A program made the position numbers and the translations under genes. A DNA stretch of 64,000 nucleotides from contig NZ_JAUSXG010000001.1 of NCBI RefSeq assembly GCF_030815855.1, forward strand, positions 806,001 through 870,000. The letters run 5' to 3'. This DNA is from Variovorax paradoxus (GTDB taxonomy: Bacteria > Pseudomonadota > Gammaproteobacteria > Burkholderiales > Burkholderiaceae_C). This document shows, piece by piece, positions 29,836 through 38,615 of the stretch. Position 1 is the stretch's first letter. Each line of letters opens with the position of its first letter. The notes beneath the pieces were generated by a model, which saw nothing but the letters and a program-made list of their open reading frames with translations, searched no databases and was not told the DNA's origin.

Positions 29836-30945
29836 ATGAGCCAGAACGACGTTGAATTCATCGGCATGATCCAGGGCCAGAAGGTCTCTGAGATTCATGC
29901 CGCCAAAGGCCCGGCCATCGACCGCGACTACGTGCGCGCCTTCGCGCAGGCGCACGAGAACGCAGGCTTCGACCGCGTGCTGGTGCCGCATCATTCGACT
30001 GGCCCCGACGCCACGCTCACCGTGGCCTATGCGGCTTCGGTGACCGAGCGCATCCACTTCATGCTTGCGCACCGCCCCGGCTTCGTGTCGCCCACGCTGG
30101 CGGCGCGGCAGTTCGCCTCCCTCGACCAGTTCAGCGGCGGCCGGCTCGGCGTGCACTACATCTCGGGCGGCTCCGACGAGGAGCAGCGGCGCGACGGCGA
30201 CTGGCTCGACCACGACCAGCGCTACGCCCGCACCGACGAATACCTCGAGGTGCTGCATAAGGTGTGGGCCGCCGACAAGCCCTTCGACCACGAAGGCGCG
30301 CACTACCGATACCAGAACGCCTTCTCGGAAGTGAAGCCGCTGCAGACGCGCAACGGCAAGCCGCACGTGCCGGTGTACTTCGGCGGCGCGTCGGAGGCGG
30401 CGATTCCGGTCGCAGGCAAGTACGCCGACGTGTATGCGCTGTGGGGCGAATCGCTCGACCAGGCGCGCGAGCTGACGACGCGCGTGCGCGCCGAAGCCGC
30501 GAAGCACGGGCGCAGCGTGCGCTTCTCGGTGTCGTTCCGCCCGATCCTCGCGGAAACCGAAGAGGCCGCATGGGCGCGCGCCGACAACATCCTGGCCGAG
30601 ACCAAGCGCCTGCGCGTGGTGCAGGGCTACAACCGCGGCGGCCCGCAGCAGAGCGAAGGCGCCAAGCGCCTGTTGGCCGCAGCCGACAAGGGCCCGCGCG
30701 TGGACAAGCGGCTGTGGACCGCGGTCGCGCAGGAAATCGGCGGGCGCTCCAACAGCACCGCGCTGGTCGGCACGCCGGAGCAGGTGGCCGATGCGCTGCT
30801 CGACTACTACGACCTGGGCGTGACGACGTTCCTGATTCGCGGCTTCGATCCGCTGGAGGATGCGGCGGACTACGGGCGGGAGCTGATTCCGCGCACGCGG
30901 GAGCTGGTGACGCAGCGCGCGCAATCGCAACGCAAGGCGGCATGA
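29836..30945 (+). CDS. LLM-class FMNH2-dependent monooxygenase, alkanesulfonate monooxygenase-like
   Basis: The 369-residue TIM-barrel flavoprotein has the bacterial luciferase-like signatures RIHFMLAHRPGFVSPTLAAR, GGRLGVHYISGGSDEEQRRDG, LDHDQRYARTDEYLEVL and VPVYFGGASEAAI. These align with SsuD-type enzymes that release sulfite from sulfonates using FMNH2 and O2. The Cys near residue 54 of E. coli SsuD is not conserved here (VPHHSTGPDAT), so substrate range may differ. A flavin reductase gene is not adjacent. It is the second gene of the rightward operon. Terminal alkanesulfonates are the likeliest substrates. Confidence 0.88.
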   Translation: MSQNDVEFIGMIQGQKVSEIHAAKGPAIDRDYVRAFAQAHENAGFDRVLVPHHSTGPDATLTVAYAASVTERIHFMLAHRPGFVSPTLAARQFASLDQFSGGRLGVHYISGGSDEEQRRDGDWLDHDQRYARTDEYLEVLHKVWAADKPFDHEGAHYRYQNAFSEVKPLQTRNGKPHVPVYFGGASEAAIPVAGKYADVYALWGESLDQARELTTRVRAEAAKHGRSVRFSVSFRPILAETEEAAWARADNILAETKRLRVVQGYNRGGPQQSEGAKRLLAAADKGPRVDKRLWTAVAQEIGGRSNSTALVGTPEQVADALLDYYDLGVTTFLIRGFDPLEDAADYGRELIPRTRELVTQRAQSQRKAA

Positions 30946-30954
30946 CCTGACTTT

Positions 30955-30990
30955 CTCCCTCCCCCTCCGGGGGAGGGCAGGGGCGGGGGC
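30955..30990 (+). repeat. Dispersed palindromic (REP-like) element, copy 1
   Basis: CTCCCTCCCCCTCCGGGGG-type palindrome followed by AGGGCAGGGGCGGGGG. Related units lie at 31030-31066 (inverted) and 32970-33007 (inside a gene). Its location between the monooxygenase and aldolase genes puts it in an operon spacer. Confidence 0.8.
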
Positions 30991-31029
30991 AAGCGGCCTT
31001 CAAGACAACGCAGCCTTTCGAGCGCCGCG

Positions 31030-31066
31030 TGCCCCCATCCCAACCTTCCCCCGGAAGGGGAAGGAG
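31030..31066 (-). repeat. Dispersed palindromic (REP-like) element, copy 2, inverted
   Basis: Its reverse complement reads CTCCTTCCCCTTCCGGGGG then AAGGTTGGGATGGGGGCA. With copy 1 it forms a head-to-head pair 40 bp apart, as in bacterial interspersed mosaic elements. The right arm also supplies the AAGGAG ahead of the class II aldolase gene. Confidence 0.8.
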
Positions 31067-31090
31067 CAAAACCGAATACGAGGAGTCCCC

Positions 31091-31915
31091 ATGAGTGCCG
31101 TTCTTTCCATCGACCGCAATGTCCCCCAGCCGCTCAAGTTCAACCCGAACCCGCAGCAGAAATACTGGTTCGACCCCATCCCCCCGCGCACCAGCGTGCA
31201 GGCCGAACGCCGCCACCGGCAGGAGCGCCTGGCCGGCGCCTTCCGCCTGTTCGCCCGCTTCGGTTTCGCGCAGGGCCTGGCCGGCCACATCACCGCGCGC
31301 GACCCTGAGCTCAGCGATCACTTCTGGGTCAACCCACTGGGCATCAACTTCTCGCGCATCAAGGTGTCCGACCTGCTGCTCGTCAATTCAAAGGGCGAGA
31401 CGGTCATCGGCGACAGGCCGCTCAACAAGGCGGCCTTCGCGATCCATGCCGCGATTCACGAGCACAACCCGAAGATCGTTGCCGCCGCCCACACGCACTC
31501 GACCTACGGCAAGGCCTGGTCCACGCTGGGCCGCAAGCTCGACACGATCACGCAGGACAGCTGCGTGTTCCACGACGACGTGGCGCTGTTCGACGACTTC
31601 ACCGGCATGGTGGTCGACACCAGCGAGGGCGATCGCATCGCAGAGGCGCTGGGCGACAAGAAGGGCGCCATTCTCAAGAACCACGGCATCCTGACGGCGG
31701 GCCCCACGGTGGAGGCTGCCGCGTGGTGGTACATCGCGCTCGACAACGCCTGCCACACGCAGCTCCTCGCGGAGGCGGCCGGCAAGCCGCAGCCCATCGA
31801 CGAGGAAACCGCGCGCCACACTCACAGCCAGATCGGCGGCCCGGAGGGGGCCATTCATTCCTTCGACAGCCTCTACGAAGGTCTTGTGGAAGCAGAGCCC
31901 GAGCTGCTGGACTGA
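31091..31915 (+). CDS. Class II aldolase/adducin-family protein
   Basis: The 274-residue protein has the zinc-binding class II aldolase signature: AAAHTHSTYGKAW and ILKNHGILTAG, with HTH and a later His as ligands. The family includes L-fuculose/L-ribulose phosphate aldolases and methylthioribulose dehydratases. In this operon it lies between a sulfonate monooxygenase and an ABC uptake system, so it may process a sulfur-containing or aldehyde product of desulfonation. Similar unassigned members are common next to sulfonate genes. An AAGGAG upstream comes from the REP-like repeat. The function is inferred only from position. Confidence 0.82.
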   Translation: MSAVLSIDRNVPQPLKFNPNPQQKYWFDPIPPRTSVQAERRHRQERLAGAFRLFARFGFAQGLAGHITARDPELSDHFWVNPLGINFSRIKVSDLLLVNSKGETVIGDRPLNKAAFAIHAAIHEHNPKIVAAAHTHSTYGKAWSTLGRKLDTITQDSCVFHDDVALFDDFTGMVVDTSEGDRIAEALGDKKGAILKNHGILTAGPTVEAAAWWYIALDNACHTQLLAEAAGKPQPIDEETARHTHSQIGGPEGAIHSFDSLYEGLVEAEPELLD

Positions 31916-31939
31916 AGAAAAAAACCAACGGAGTTCCCG

Positions 31940-32941
31940 ATGACCGCATCCCTTTCACGCCGCAGCGTTCTGCGCGCAGGCGGCGCCGCTGCCGTGGTGG
32001 CCTCTGGCGGCCTGATCGCCTCGCAGGCCTTCTCGCAGCAGGCGCGCAAGCTCACCTTCGCATGGAACGCCGCCGCGTTCTGCCTTTCGCCGGTGGTGGT
32101 GGCGCAGGAGCGCGGCTACTTCGAGCGCAACGGGCTGCAGGTAGACCTGATCAACTACACCGGCTCGACGGACCAGCTTTTGGAGTCGCTCGCCACGGCC
32201 AAGGCCGATGCCGCGGTGGGCATGATCCACCGCTGGCTCAAGCCGCTGGAGTCGGGCTTCGACGTGAAGATCGTCGGCAGTTCGCATGGCGGCTGCGTGC
32301 GGCTGGTGGGCGCAAAGGCTGCGGGCGCGACCAGCCTCGCAAGCCTCAAGGGCAAGATCATCGGCGTGTCGGACATCGCGAGCCCGGGCAAGAACTTCTT
32401 CTCGATCCTGCTGGCCAAGAACGGCATCGACGCCGACCGCGACGTGACCTGGCGCCAGTACCCGGCCGACCTGCTCGACATCGCGGTGCAGAAGGGCGAG
32501 ATCCACGCCATTGCCGACGGCGACCCGAATGTCTACCTGATCGAGAAGCGCAACAAGGGCGCGTTCGTGGAGATTGCAAGCAACCTCTCGGGTGAATACA
32601 AGGACAAGGTCTGCTGCATCGTCGGCGCACGCGGCGAACTGGTGCGCAAGGACAAGCCGGCCGTGGCCGCGCTGGTGCGCGCCATCGCGCAAGCCTCGGA
32701 CTACGTGGCCGAGAACCCGAACGAGTCGGCCAAGCTCTTCGCCAAGTATTCGCCCAAGGTGCCGGTGGAAGACCTGCGCGCGCTGCTCGGCACGCTCACG
32801 CACAACCACCATCCGCTCGGCAAGAACCTGCGCGACGAGGTGGAGTTCTATGCGCGCGATTTCCGTGGTGTCGGCGTGCTCAAGAAGACCACCGATCCGG
32901 TGAAATTCGCCGAACACGTTTCCTTCGATCCCCTCGCATGA
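31940..32941 (+). CDS. ABC transporter substrate-binding protein, sulfonate/nitrate type, Tat signal
   Basis: The 333-residue receptor has the signal SLSRRSVLRAGGAAAVVASG with a twin-Arg SRRSV motif. The mature domain reads LTFAWNAAAFCLSPVVVAQE with DLINYTGSTDQLLESLATAKADAA, typical of NMT1-like receptors. It overlaps the permease start by ATGA and is therefore the dedicated receptor of the permease/ATPase set that follows. It is clearly different in sequence from the SsuA-like copies at 26466, 28797 and 36010. Ligand unknown. Confidence 0.9.
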   Translation: MTASLSRRSVLRAGGAAAVVASGGLIASQAFSQQARKLTFAWNAAAFCLSPVVVAQERGYFERNGLQVDLINYTGSTDQLLESLATAKADAAVGMIHRWLKPLESGFDVKIVGSSHGGCVRLVGAKAAGATSLASLKGKIIGVSDIASPGKNFFSILLAKNGIDADRDVTWRQYPADLLDIAVQKGEIHAIADGDPNVYLIEKRNKGAFVEIASNLSGEYKDKVCCIVGARGELVRKDKPAVAALVRAIAQASDYVAENPNESAKLFAKYSPKVPVEDLRALLGTLTHNHHPLGKNLRDEVEFYARDFRGVGVLKKTTDPVKFAEHVSFDPLA

Positions 32942-34020
32942 GCACACCCGACCCCGCATTGGGCTTCGATTCCCTCCCCTTCCGGGGGAGGGCCAGGGTG
33001 GGGGCCGCGGCGCCTGAACGCACCACAGCCCCCGCACCCACACTGCCCCGCACCCCGGCAACCCTGCCCGCATGGCGCAGCGGATTCGCCGCCACCGCCG
33101 CATGGTTCGCCCTGGGCCTGCTCACGATCTACTGGCCGAACCAGGCGGTGGGTTTCAGCGACTGGGCCTACACCGACGAGTTCGGCATCGCCGCCATCGC
33201 CATTGGCGCGTTGCTGCTCGCCGTCGTGTGGCTCGGACCGCGCGCCGGACGTGTCGCGCGCGTGCTTCGGCCCGCTGGCCCGTGGCTGGTCGCATTGCCG
33301 GTGCTGTTCGCAGTCTGGGAGATCGCGACGGCCAAGCTCGCACTGCTCCCCACGCCGTTCTTCGCGCCGCCGCAAAGCCTGGTCGAAACCTACATCGACG
33401 ACTGGCGCCGCCTTGGCGAGAGCCTGCTGCACTCGACTCGCCTGCTTGCCCACGGATTCGTGCTGGGTGCGCTCGCGGGCTTTCTCACGGGCGTGACCAT
33501 CGGCTGGTCGCGCGTCGCGGGCTACTGGGTGCACCCGGTGCTGCGCTTCGTCGGGCCGGTGCCGGCCTCGGCGCTGCTGCCGCTGGCGTTCTTCTTCTTT
33601 CCGTCGAGCTATGCGGCCGCGGTGTTCCTGATTGCCCTTGCCACGGGCTTTCCGGTGGCCGTGCTCACCTGGTCGGGCGTGGCGACGGTCAACCGCAACT
33701 ACTACGACGTGGCCCGCACCATGGGTGCGAGCGAGCGCTTCCTGGTGCTGCGGGTGGCCGTTCCGGCCGCGTTGCCGCAGGTGTTCGTCGGCCTCTTCAT
33801 GGGCCTTGGCGCGGCCTTTTCGGTGCTCGTCACCGCGGAGATGATGGGCGTGAAGGCGGGGCTCGGCTTCTATCTCTCATGGGCGCAGGGCTGGGCTTCG
33901 TACTCGAACATGTACGCCGCGCTGATCGTCATGGCCGTGCTGTGCTCGGGCTTGATCACGCTGCTCTTCAAGGTGCGCGACCGCGTGCTGTCGTGGCAGA
34001 AGGGAACCGTGAAATGGTAG
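32938..34020 (+). CDS. ABC transporter permease, sulfonate/nitrate type, with repeat-derived N-terminal linker
   Basis: The 360-residue permease has about 7 hydrophobic helices. Two N-terminal ones (about residues 55-70 and 85-105) precede the canonical six-helix BPD core, which contains the EAA-like loop DVARTMGASERFLVLRVAVPAALP. It starts by ATGA overlap with its receptor and ends 7 bp inside the ATPase gene. Residues about 12-24 (FDSLPFRGRARVG) are encoded by a copy of the REP-like palindrome, so the linker is recent and probably tolerated rather than functional. It imports an organosulfur compound or similar anion. Confidence 0.88.
   Translation: MSTPDPALGFDSLPFRGRARVGAAAPERTTAPAPTLPRTPATLPAWRSGFAATAAWFALGLLTIYWPNQAVGFSDWAYTDEFGIAAIAIGALLLAVVWLGPRAGRVARVLRPAGPWLVALPVLFAVWEIATAKLALLPTPFFAPPQSLVETYIDDWRRLGESLLHSTRLLAHGFVLGALAGFLTGVTIGWSRVAGYWVHPVLRFVGPVPASALLPLAFFFFPSSYAAAVFLIALATGFPVAVLTWSGVATVNRNYYDVARTMGASERFLVLRVAVPAALPQVFVGLFMGLGAAFSVLVTAEMMGVKAGLGFYLSWAQGWASYSNMYAALIVMAVLCSGLITLLFKVRDRVLSWQKGTVKW
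32970..33007 (+). repeat. REP-like palindrome inside the permease gene, copy 3
   Basis: TTCCCTCCCCTTCCGGGGG plus AGGGCCAGGGTGGGGGCC matches the copies at 30955 and 31030. Here it is in frame within the 5' coding region of the permease, adding about a dozen residues. It keeps the reading frame. Confidence 0.8.
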
Positions 34021-34802
34021 CCATTGCCGAAGCGGGCGTGCGCCAGGCCGGCGCGCACATCGACATCCGCGGCGTGAGCCACTGGTTCGACGTGCCCGCG
34101 GGGCCGCTGCAAGTGCTCGACGACATCGACCTCACGGTGAAGCCGGGGGAATTCGTCGCGCTGTTGGGGCCGAGCGGCTGCGGCAAGTCGACGCTGCTTC
34201 GGTTGGTCGCAGGGCTCGAACCCGCCACGGCCGGCCGCATCACGCAGGACGATTCGCCCATCACGCGGCCCGACCCCTCGCGCATCGTCGTGTTCCAGGA
34301 CCCGACGCTCTACCCGTGGCGCAGCGTGTGGGACAACGTGGCGCTGGGCCTGCAGGCGCGCGGCGTGCTCAAGGCACAGCGCGGGCGTGTCGACGAGGCA
34401 CTCAAGCTCGTGGGCCTCACCGACTTTGCCAAGGCCTTTCCGCACCAGCTTTCGGGCGGCATGGCGCAGCGCGTGGCGCTGGCGCGCGCGCTGGTCAACG
34501 ATCCGCAACTGCTGGTGCTCGACGAGCCGCTCGGCAAGCTCGACTCGCTCACACGCATTGCGATGCAGAGCGAGCTGGTCAACCTGTGGCAGCGCGCGGG
34601 CTTCTCGGCGCTTCTGGTGACGCACGACGTGGAAGAGGCGCTGTTCCTCGCCAACCGCGTCATCGTCTTGAGCGATCGGCCGGCGCGCATCGCGGCGGAG
34701 ATCGTGGTCGACCTGCCGTATCCGCGGCATCGCGGGCATGCCAGATTGGCAGAGCTTCGCCACGAAGCGCTGCGGCATCTGGGGCTCGATGCCACCTGGT
34801 GA
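34014..34802 (+). CDS. ABC transporter ATP-binding protein, sulfonate/nitrate type
   Basis: The 262-residue ATPase has Walker A LGPSGCGKST (about residues 49-58), Q-loop VFQDPTLYPW, signature LSGGMAQRVALAR, Walker B LLVLDEPLGKLD and switch His in LLVTHDVEEALF. These are the SsuB/TauB/NtrD-type features. It overlaps the permease stop by 7 bp and is followed one base later by the cytochrome gene. It powers import through the permease at 32938, presumably with one or more of the nearby receptors. Confidence 0.94.
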   Translation: MVAIAEAGVRQAGAHIDIRGVSHWFDVPAGPLQVLDDIDLTVKPGEFVALLGPSGCGKSTLLRLVAGLEPATAGRITQDDSPITRPDPSRIVVFQDPTLYPWRSVWDNVALGLQARGVLKAQRGRVDEALKLVGLTDFAKAFPHQLSGGMAQRVALARALVNDPQLLVLDEPLGKLDSLTRIAMQSELVNLWQRAGFSALLVTHDVEEALFLANRVIVLSDRPARIAAEIVVDLPYPRHRGHARLAELRHEALRHLGLDATW

Positions 34803-34803
34803 G

Positions 34804-35973
34804 ATGAACAGCACGCCCGAGGCCGATTGGCTCAACCTGCTGATCGGCCTGCTGCAAGGCGCGCAGCTGCAGTTGCTTCGCGTGCTCGATGCGCTCGGTC
34901 TCGCGCAGCACGTGCATGGCCAGCCGGCGTGGCCGTGGGCGCGGCGGCTGTCGGGCGAGAACCTGCTGATCGACCTGGGCCAGGCGCGCAGCCTCGCGTG
35001 GACGCTGGTGTTCGTCGCGATGGCGGTGCTCGCCTTGCTGCTCGCACTGTTCTGGCGGCGCCCGCGCTTCTACTTTCTCGCCCTGGTGCCGATGTTGCTG
35101 ATCGCGGCGCCGTGGCCCGAGGCGCATGTGGTGTTGGTTCGCGCAACGCCCGCGAGCTTCCAGTCATCGCCGACCGGCTTCACGGCCGCCTCCATCGCGC
35201 GGGGCCGCGGCCTCTACGAACAGAACTGCGTGGCGTGCCATGGCGCGGACGGCAAGGGCGAGGGACCGCTCGCAGCCTCGCTGGCGGTGTGGCCGCCAAA
35301 CCTGAGCGGCCCCTTGCTCTGGCGGCGCGCCGACGGCGATCTGCTCTGGCGCATTCTTCACGGCACGCGCGCAGCACCGCAGGGCGGCAACATCACGATG
35401 CCCGGCTTCGCCGGAAAGCTCGACGAAGCCGATGCCTGGGCGTTGATCGACTACATGAAAGCGCTAGGCGCGGGACAGAGCCTGCGCGCGCTCGGCAGCT
35501 GGCCGCAGCCCATCGGCTTGCCCGACATGGTGGTGCGCTGCGGCGCGCAGCCGCCGCGGCCGCTCGCGAGCTGGCGTGGGCAGCGCGTGCGCATCGTGGC
35601 GGGTGACGCAATGCCCACCGAAGATCCGCGGCTCATGACTGTGCTGCTGGTGCAGCCGTCGTCGCCGGCTTCAACGATGGCCGCCGCCGATTGCGTCGCC
35701 GAGTCCGCCGCCGCGTGGGAGGCCCTGGCCTTGATCGCCGGCACCGACCGGCTTGCCGGCGTCCAGCTCATCGCCGACCGCGACGGCTGGTTGCGTGCGC
35801 GCGGCGAGCCCGGCAAGGCGGGATGGTCCGACGACGACCTGATCTGCCGCAGCGAACGCGCAACGGGCGCGGCGTCGGACGTTGCCGCGCCACCCGCCGA
35901 CGGCCTGGGCGCGCTGATCGCCCGCATGGACGCCGAACCGGTGCGCTTCGTCAAGGGCGGCTTCATCCACTGA
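34804..35973 (+). CDS. Membrane-anchored monoheme cytochrome c
   Basis: The 389-residue protein has two membrane helices (about 67-84 and 88-105) and then a cytochrome c domain with heme motif CVACH (Cys142, Cys145, His146). The likely axial Met is in NITMPGFAGKLDEADAWALIDY. The C-terminal region, about residues 235-389, is unrecognised and contains two Cys. It starts one base after the ATPase stop, so it belongs to the same operon. A cytochrome is unusual in a sulfonate operon; it could take electrons from a periplasmic sulfur oxidation. The partner dehydrogenase is not in the window. Confidence 0.82.
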   Translation: MNSTPEADWLNLLIGLLQGAQLQLLRVLDALGLAQHVHGQPAWPWARRLSGENLLIDLGQARSLAWTLVFVAMAVLALLLALFWRRPRFYFLALVPMLLIAAPWPEAHVVLVRATPASFQSSPTGFTAASIARGRGLYEQNCVACHGADGKGEGPLAASLAVWPPNLSGPLLWRRADGDLLWRILHGTRAAPQGGNITMPGFAGKLDEADAWALIDYMKALGAGQSLRALGSWPQPIGLPDMVVRCGAQPPRPLASWRGQRVRIVAGDAMPTEDPRLMTVLLVQPSSPASTMAAADCVAESAAAWEALALIAGTDRLAGVQLIADRDGWLRARGEPGKAGWSDDDLICRSERATGAASDVAAPPADGLGALIARMDAEPVRFVKGGFIH

Positions 35974-36009
35974 CTTTCTTTGACTCGACTGAACACGGAG
36001 AACCCCATC

Positions 36010-36987
36010 ATGAATTCATCGCATCCCGACCGATCGCGCCGGCAGCTCCTCGCACAGGGACTCGCAGCGGCCACCGCCATCGCCTTGCCCGCCTTCTCGT
36101 TCCAGGCCCACGCCCAGGGCCGCCCGGTGCTCAAGGCCGGCGACCAGAAGGGCGGGCTGCGCGCGTTGCTCGAAGCGGCCAACGGGCTCGAAGGCCTGGG
36201 CTACGACATCCAATGGTCCGAATTTCCCGCGGCCGCACCGCTGGCCGAGGCGCTCAACGCCGGGGCGGTCGATTCCGGCCCCATCGGCGATGCGCCGCTC
36301 GTCTTCGCGCTGGCCGCGGGCACGCGCGTCAAGGCCATCGGTGCCAACCGTTCGGATTCGTACGGCACCGCGGTGCTGGTGCAGCCCGATTCGCCGCTCA
36401 AGACCGCGGCCGACCTCAAGGGCAAGAGCATCGCGACCAACCGCGGCTCCATCGGCCACTACGTCACGCTCAAGGCCATCACCGCGGCTGGCCTGAAGCC
36501 CGAAGAGGTGAACATCCGCTTCCTTGCGCCGGCCGACGCCAAGCTCGCGCTCACGCAAGGTTCGGTCGATGCCTGGGCCACCTGGGAGCCCTACACCGCC
36601 CTGGCGGAAGTCAGCCAGCACGCGCGCGTGCTCGTGAACGGACGCGGGCTGCTGCCGGGGCTCAGCTACCTGGCGGCCACCGATGCGGCCATTGCCGCCA
36701 AGCGGCCGGTGCTGCAAGACTTTTTGCAGCGTGTGGTGAAGGCGCAGCTCTGGTCGTACCGCAACGTCGATGCCTACTCGGCCGCGCTTGCCCGCATCAT
36801 CGGCATTCCGCCCGAGGCGGCCAAGCTGCAGTTCGAGCGCCGCAAGCAGAAGTGGATACCGATCGATGCGCAGGTCATTGCCGACCAGCAGGGCACGGCG
36901 GATTTCTACCGGCAGGTGGGGCTCATCAAGCAGCCGCTCGATGTGAAGGGCACGTTCGATACCGGCTTCGGCGCCGGGTCCGCCTGA
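36010..36987 (+). CDS. Aliphatic-sulfonate-type ABC transporter substrate-binding protein
   Basis: The 325-residue receptor has a Tat-like signal (DRSRRQLLAQGLAAATAIAL). The SsuA-like domain includes LKAGDQKGGLRALLEAANGL, QPDSPLKTAADLKGKSIATN and VDAWATWEPYTALAEVS. It is strongly similar to the receptor at 26466 (shared GDQ-GGLRAL, QPDSPL, ADL-GK). It is last in the rightward operon, 36 bp after the cytochrome gene. With four receptors but one permease/ATPase pair in the window, receptor sharing is likely. Confidence 0.92.
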   Translation: MNSSHPDRSRRQLLAQGLAAATAIALPAFSFQAHAQGRPVLKAGDQKGGLRALLEAANGLEGLGYDIQWSEFPAAAPLAEALNAGAVDSGPIGDAPLVFALAAGTRVKAIGANRSDSYGTAVLVQPDSPLKTAADLKGKSIATNRGSIGHYVTLKAITAAGLKPEEVNIRFLAPADAKLALTQGSVDAWATWEPYTALAEVSQHARVLVNGRGLLPGLSYLAATDAAIAAKRPVLQDFLQRVVKAQLWSYRNVDAYSAALARIIGIPPEAAKLQFERRKQKWIPIDAQVIADQQGTADFYRQVGLIKQPLDVKGTFDTGFGAGSA

Positions 36988-36994
36988 CCAGGCG

Positions 36995-37015
36995 CTGATC
37001 AGGCTCTGATCAGGC
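36995..37015. repeat. Tandem 10-bp repeat (CTGATCAGGC x2) at convergent gene ends
   Basis: The two copies are one base apart; each contains the palindrome TGATCA. They lie between the receptor stop (36987) and the MocR stop (37010) and could act as a weak bidirectional transcription stop. Confidence 0.55.
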
Positions 37016-38494
37016 GCGTTCGGCCGCGCGCGCCAGCTGCGACAGCCGCTTGACCAACGGCTCGAACATCTCGGCCGACGTGTTGCCGTAGCCCAGAACC
37101 AGCCCGTTGTCCGAAGGCAGCGGCTGCATCGCGAAACCCGACAGCGCCGACGGCGCGATGCGGTGCCGCAGCGCCTCGGCCGCGATCTGCCGGTCGCCGA
37201 AGCGCTCTGGCAGCCGCACCGTCAGGTGCAGCCCGCAGTGGCCGCCGTCGATCTCGTGCGGCACCTTGAAGTGCTTGCCCAGCGCCTGCCGCAGTGCCTG
37301 TTGCCGGTCGCGGTACAGCCGCCGCATGCGGCCCAGGTGACGGCTGAACTGGCCGCTCTCGATGAAGTCGGCCATGGCAAGTTGCTCGTGGCGGTGCCCG
37401 CCGCGCAGCATTTCCTCGAGTGGCGCCTGCACCGCGGCCATGAGCGGCTCGGGCAGCACCACGAAGCCCAGCCGCAGCGACGGAAACATCGTCTTGCTGA
37501 AAGTGCCGACGTAGAGCACCGGCGATTGCGCCACCAGCCCCTGCATCGCCCCGATTGGCTCGCCGTTGTGGCGGAACTCGCTGTCGTAGTCGTCCTCGAT
37601 GATCCACGCGCCGTGATGGCGGGCCTGCGCGATGAGCGCCAGCCGGCGCGCGATGCTCAACACCGAGCCGGCCGGGTACTGGTGCGAAGGCGTGGTGTAG
37701 ATCAGCCGCGGCGGGTGCTGCTGCCAGTCGCGCTCGCTCACGCGCAGGCCTTCGGCATCGACCCGCATCGGCACGACGCGCAGGTCGCCCGCGTGCATAG
37801 CGGCCTTCACGCCGCGGTAGCCCGGGTCTTCGACCCAGCCGATGTCGCCGGGGTTCGACAGCAGCCGCACGCACAGCGAAATGGCCTCCTGCGCACCTTC
37901 GGCAATGACGACCTTGTGCGGCTCGCAGCGCACGCCCCGCGCGATGGCAAGGTGCCGCGCGATGGCCGCGCGCAGCGGCGGCTCGCCCAGCGGATCGCCA
38001 TAGCCGAGCGTGGCGGGGCTGGCGTTGCGGATCGCGCGGTCGAGCGCGCGCCGCCATGCGGCCGCGGGAAAGTGCGACAGCGCCGGCATGCCGGGCCGCA
38101 GCGCCGCGTCCATCTCGGCGCGCGGGGCGCCGGGCCGGATGCGGGCGAGGCGCTGCGCCGTGGGCGGCGTGGCAACCAGCTTGCCGGCGCGCCTGGACAA
38201 CGGGGCCAGCGCAGGCGAGCGCAGCTCGGTGACGCGCGTGCCCTGCCGGTCGGGCCGCACATAGCCTTCGGCGGCCAGGTGCTCGTAGGTCGCGGTGACG
38301 GTGTTGCGGGAGATGGCGAGCGCCTCGGCCAGCGCACGCGAGCCCGGCAAGCGGCTGCCCGGCGCGAGGCTGCCGTCGAGAATCGCGCGCTTCAGGCGGT
38401 CGTGCAGCTGGCGCTGCATCGGGCCTGCGCCGCGGTCTTTCACGAGGGCAGCTTCGAGCAGCGTGGCGGTGACGAGGTCTGGCGAATCGGTCAT
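37010..38494 (-). CDS. MocR-type regulator (GntR HTH + PLP aminotransferase domain)
   Basis: The 494-residue protein has an N-terminal GntR winged helix (LHDRLKRAILDGSLAPGSRLP, then ALAISRNTVTATYEHLAAEGYV). A fold-type I aminotransferase domain follows, with the PLP-lysine segment YVGTFSKTMFPSLRLGF and IIEDDYDSEFRHNG. MocR/PdxR-like proteins sense PLP or amino-compounds and often control a divergent gene. Here the divergent neighbour is the acetyltransferase at 38616, 121 bp away. The length is standard, with no fusion or truncation visible. ATG 38494 was chosen because homologues start shortly before the HTH. Confidence 0.9.
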   Translation of the reverse strand: MTDSPDLVTATLLEAALVKDRGAGPMQRQLHDRLKRAILDGSLAPGSRLPGSRALAEALAISRNTVTATYEHLAAEGYVRPDRQGTRVTELRSPALAPLSRRAGKLVATPPTAQRLARIRPGAPRAEMDAALRPGMPALSHFPAAAWRRALDRAIRNASPATLGYGDPLGEPPLRAAIARHLAIARGVRCEPHKVVIAEGAQEAISLCVRLLSNPGDIGWVEDPGYRGVKAAMHAGDLRVVPMRVDAEGLRVSERDWQQHPPRLIYTTPSHQYPAGSVLSIARRLALIAQARHHGAWIIEDDYDSEFRHNGEPIGAMQGLVAQSPVLYVGTFSKTMFPSLRLGFVVLPEPLMAAVQAPLEEMLRGGHRHEQLAMADFIESGQFSRHLGRMRRLYRDRQQALRQALGKHFKVPHEIDGGHCGLHLTVRLPERFGDRQIAAEALRHRIAPSALSGFAMQPLPSDNGLVLGYGNTSAEMFEPLVKRLSQLARAAERA

Positions 38495-38615
38495 TGAAGG
38501 GCAAGGTGCGTGGCACCATGAAAAGCGTCCATCGTGGTACTTCCGGTGGCGCCACGTTGCGCGTACTTTATCGGTCTCCGGCGATGCCGTCCTTTTCCTG
38601 TCGAAAGCTCCTCCC

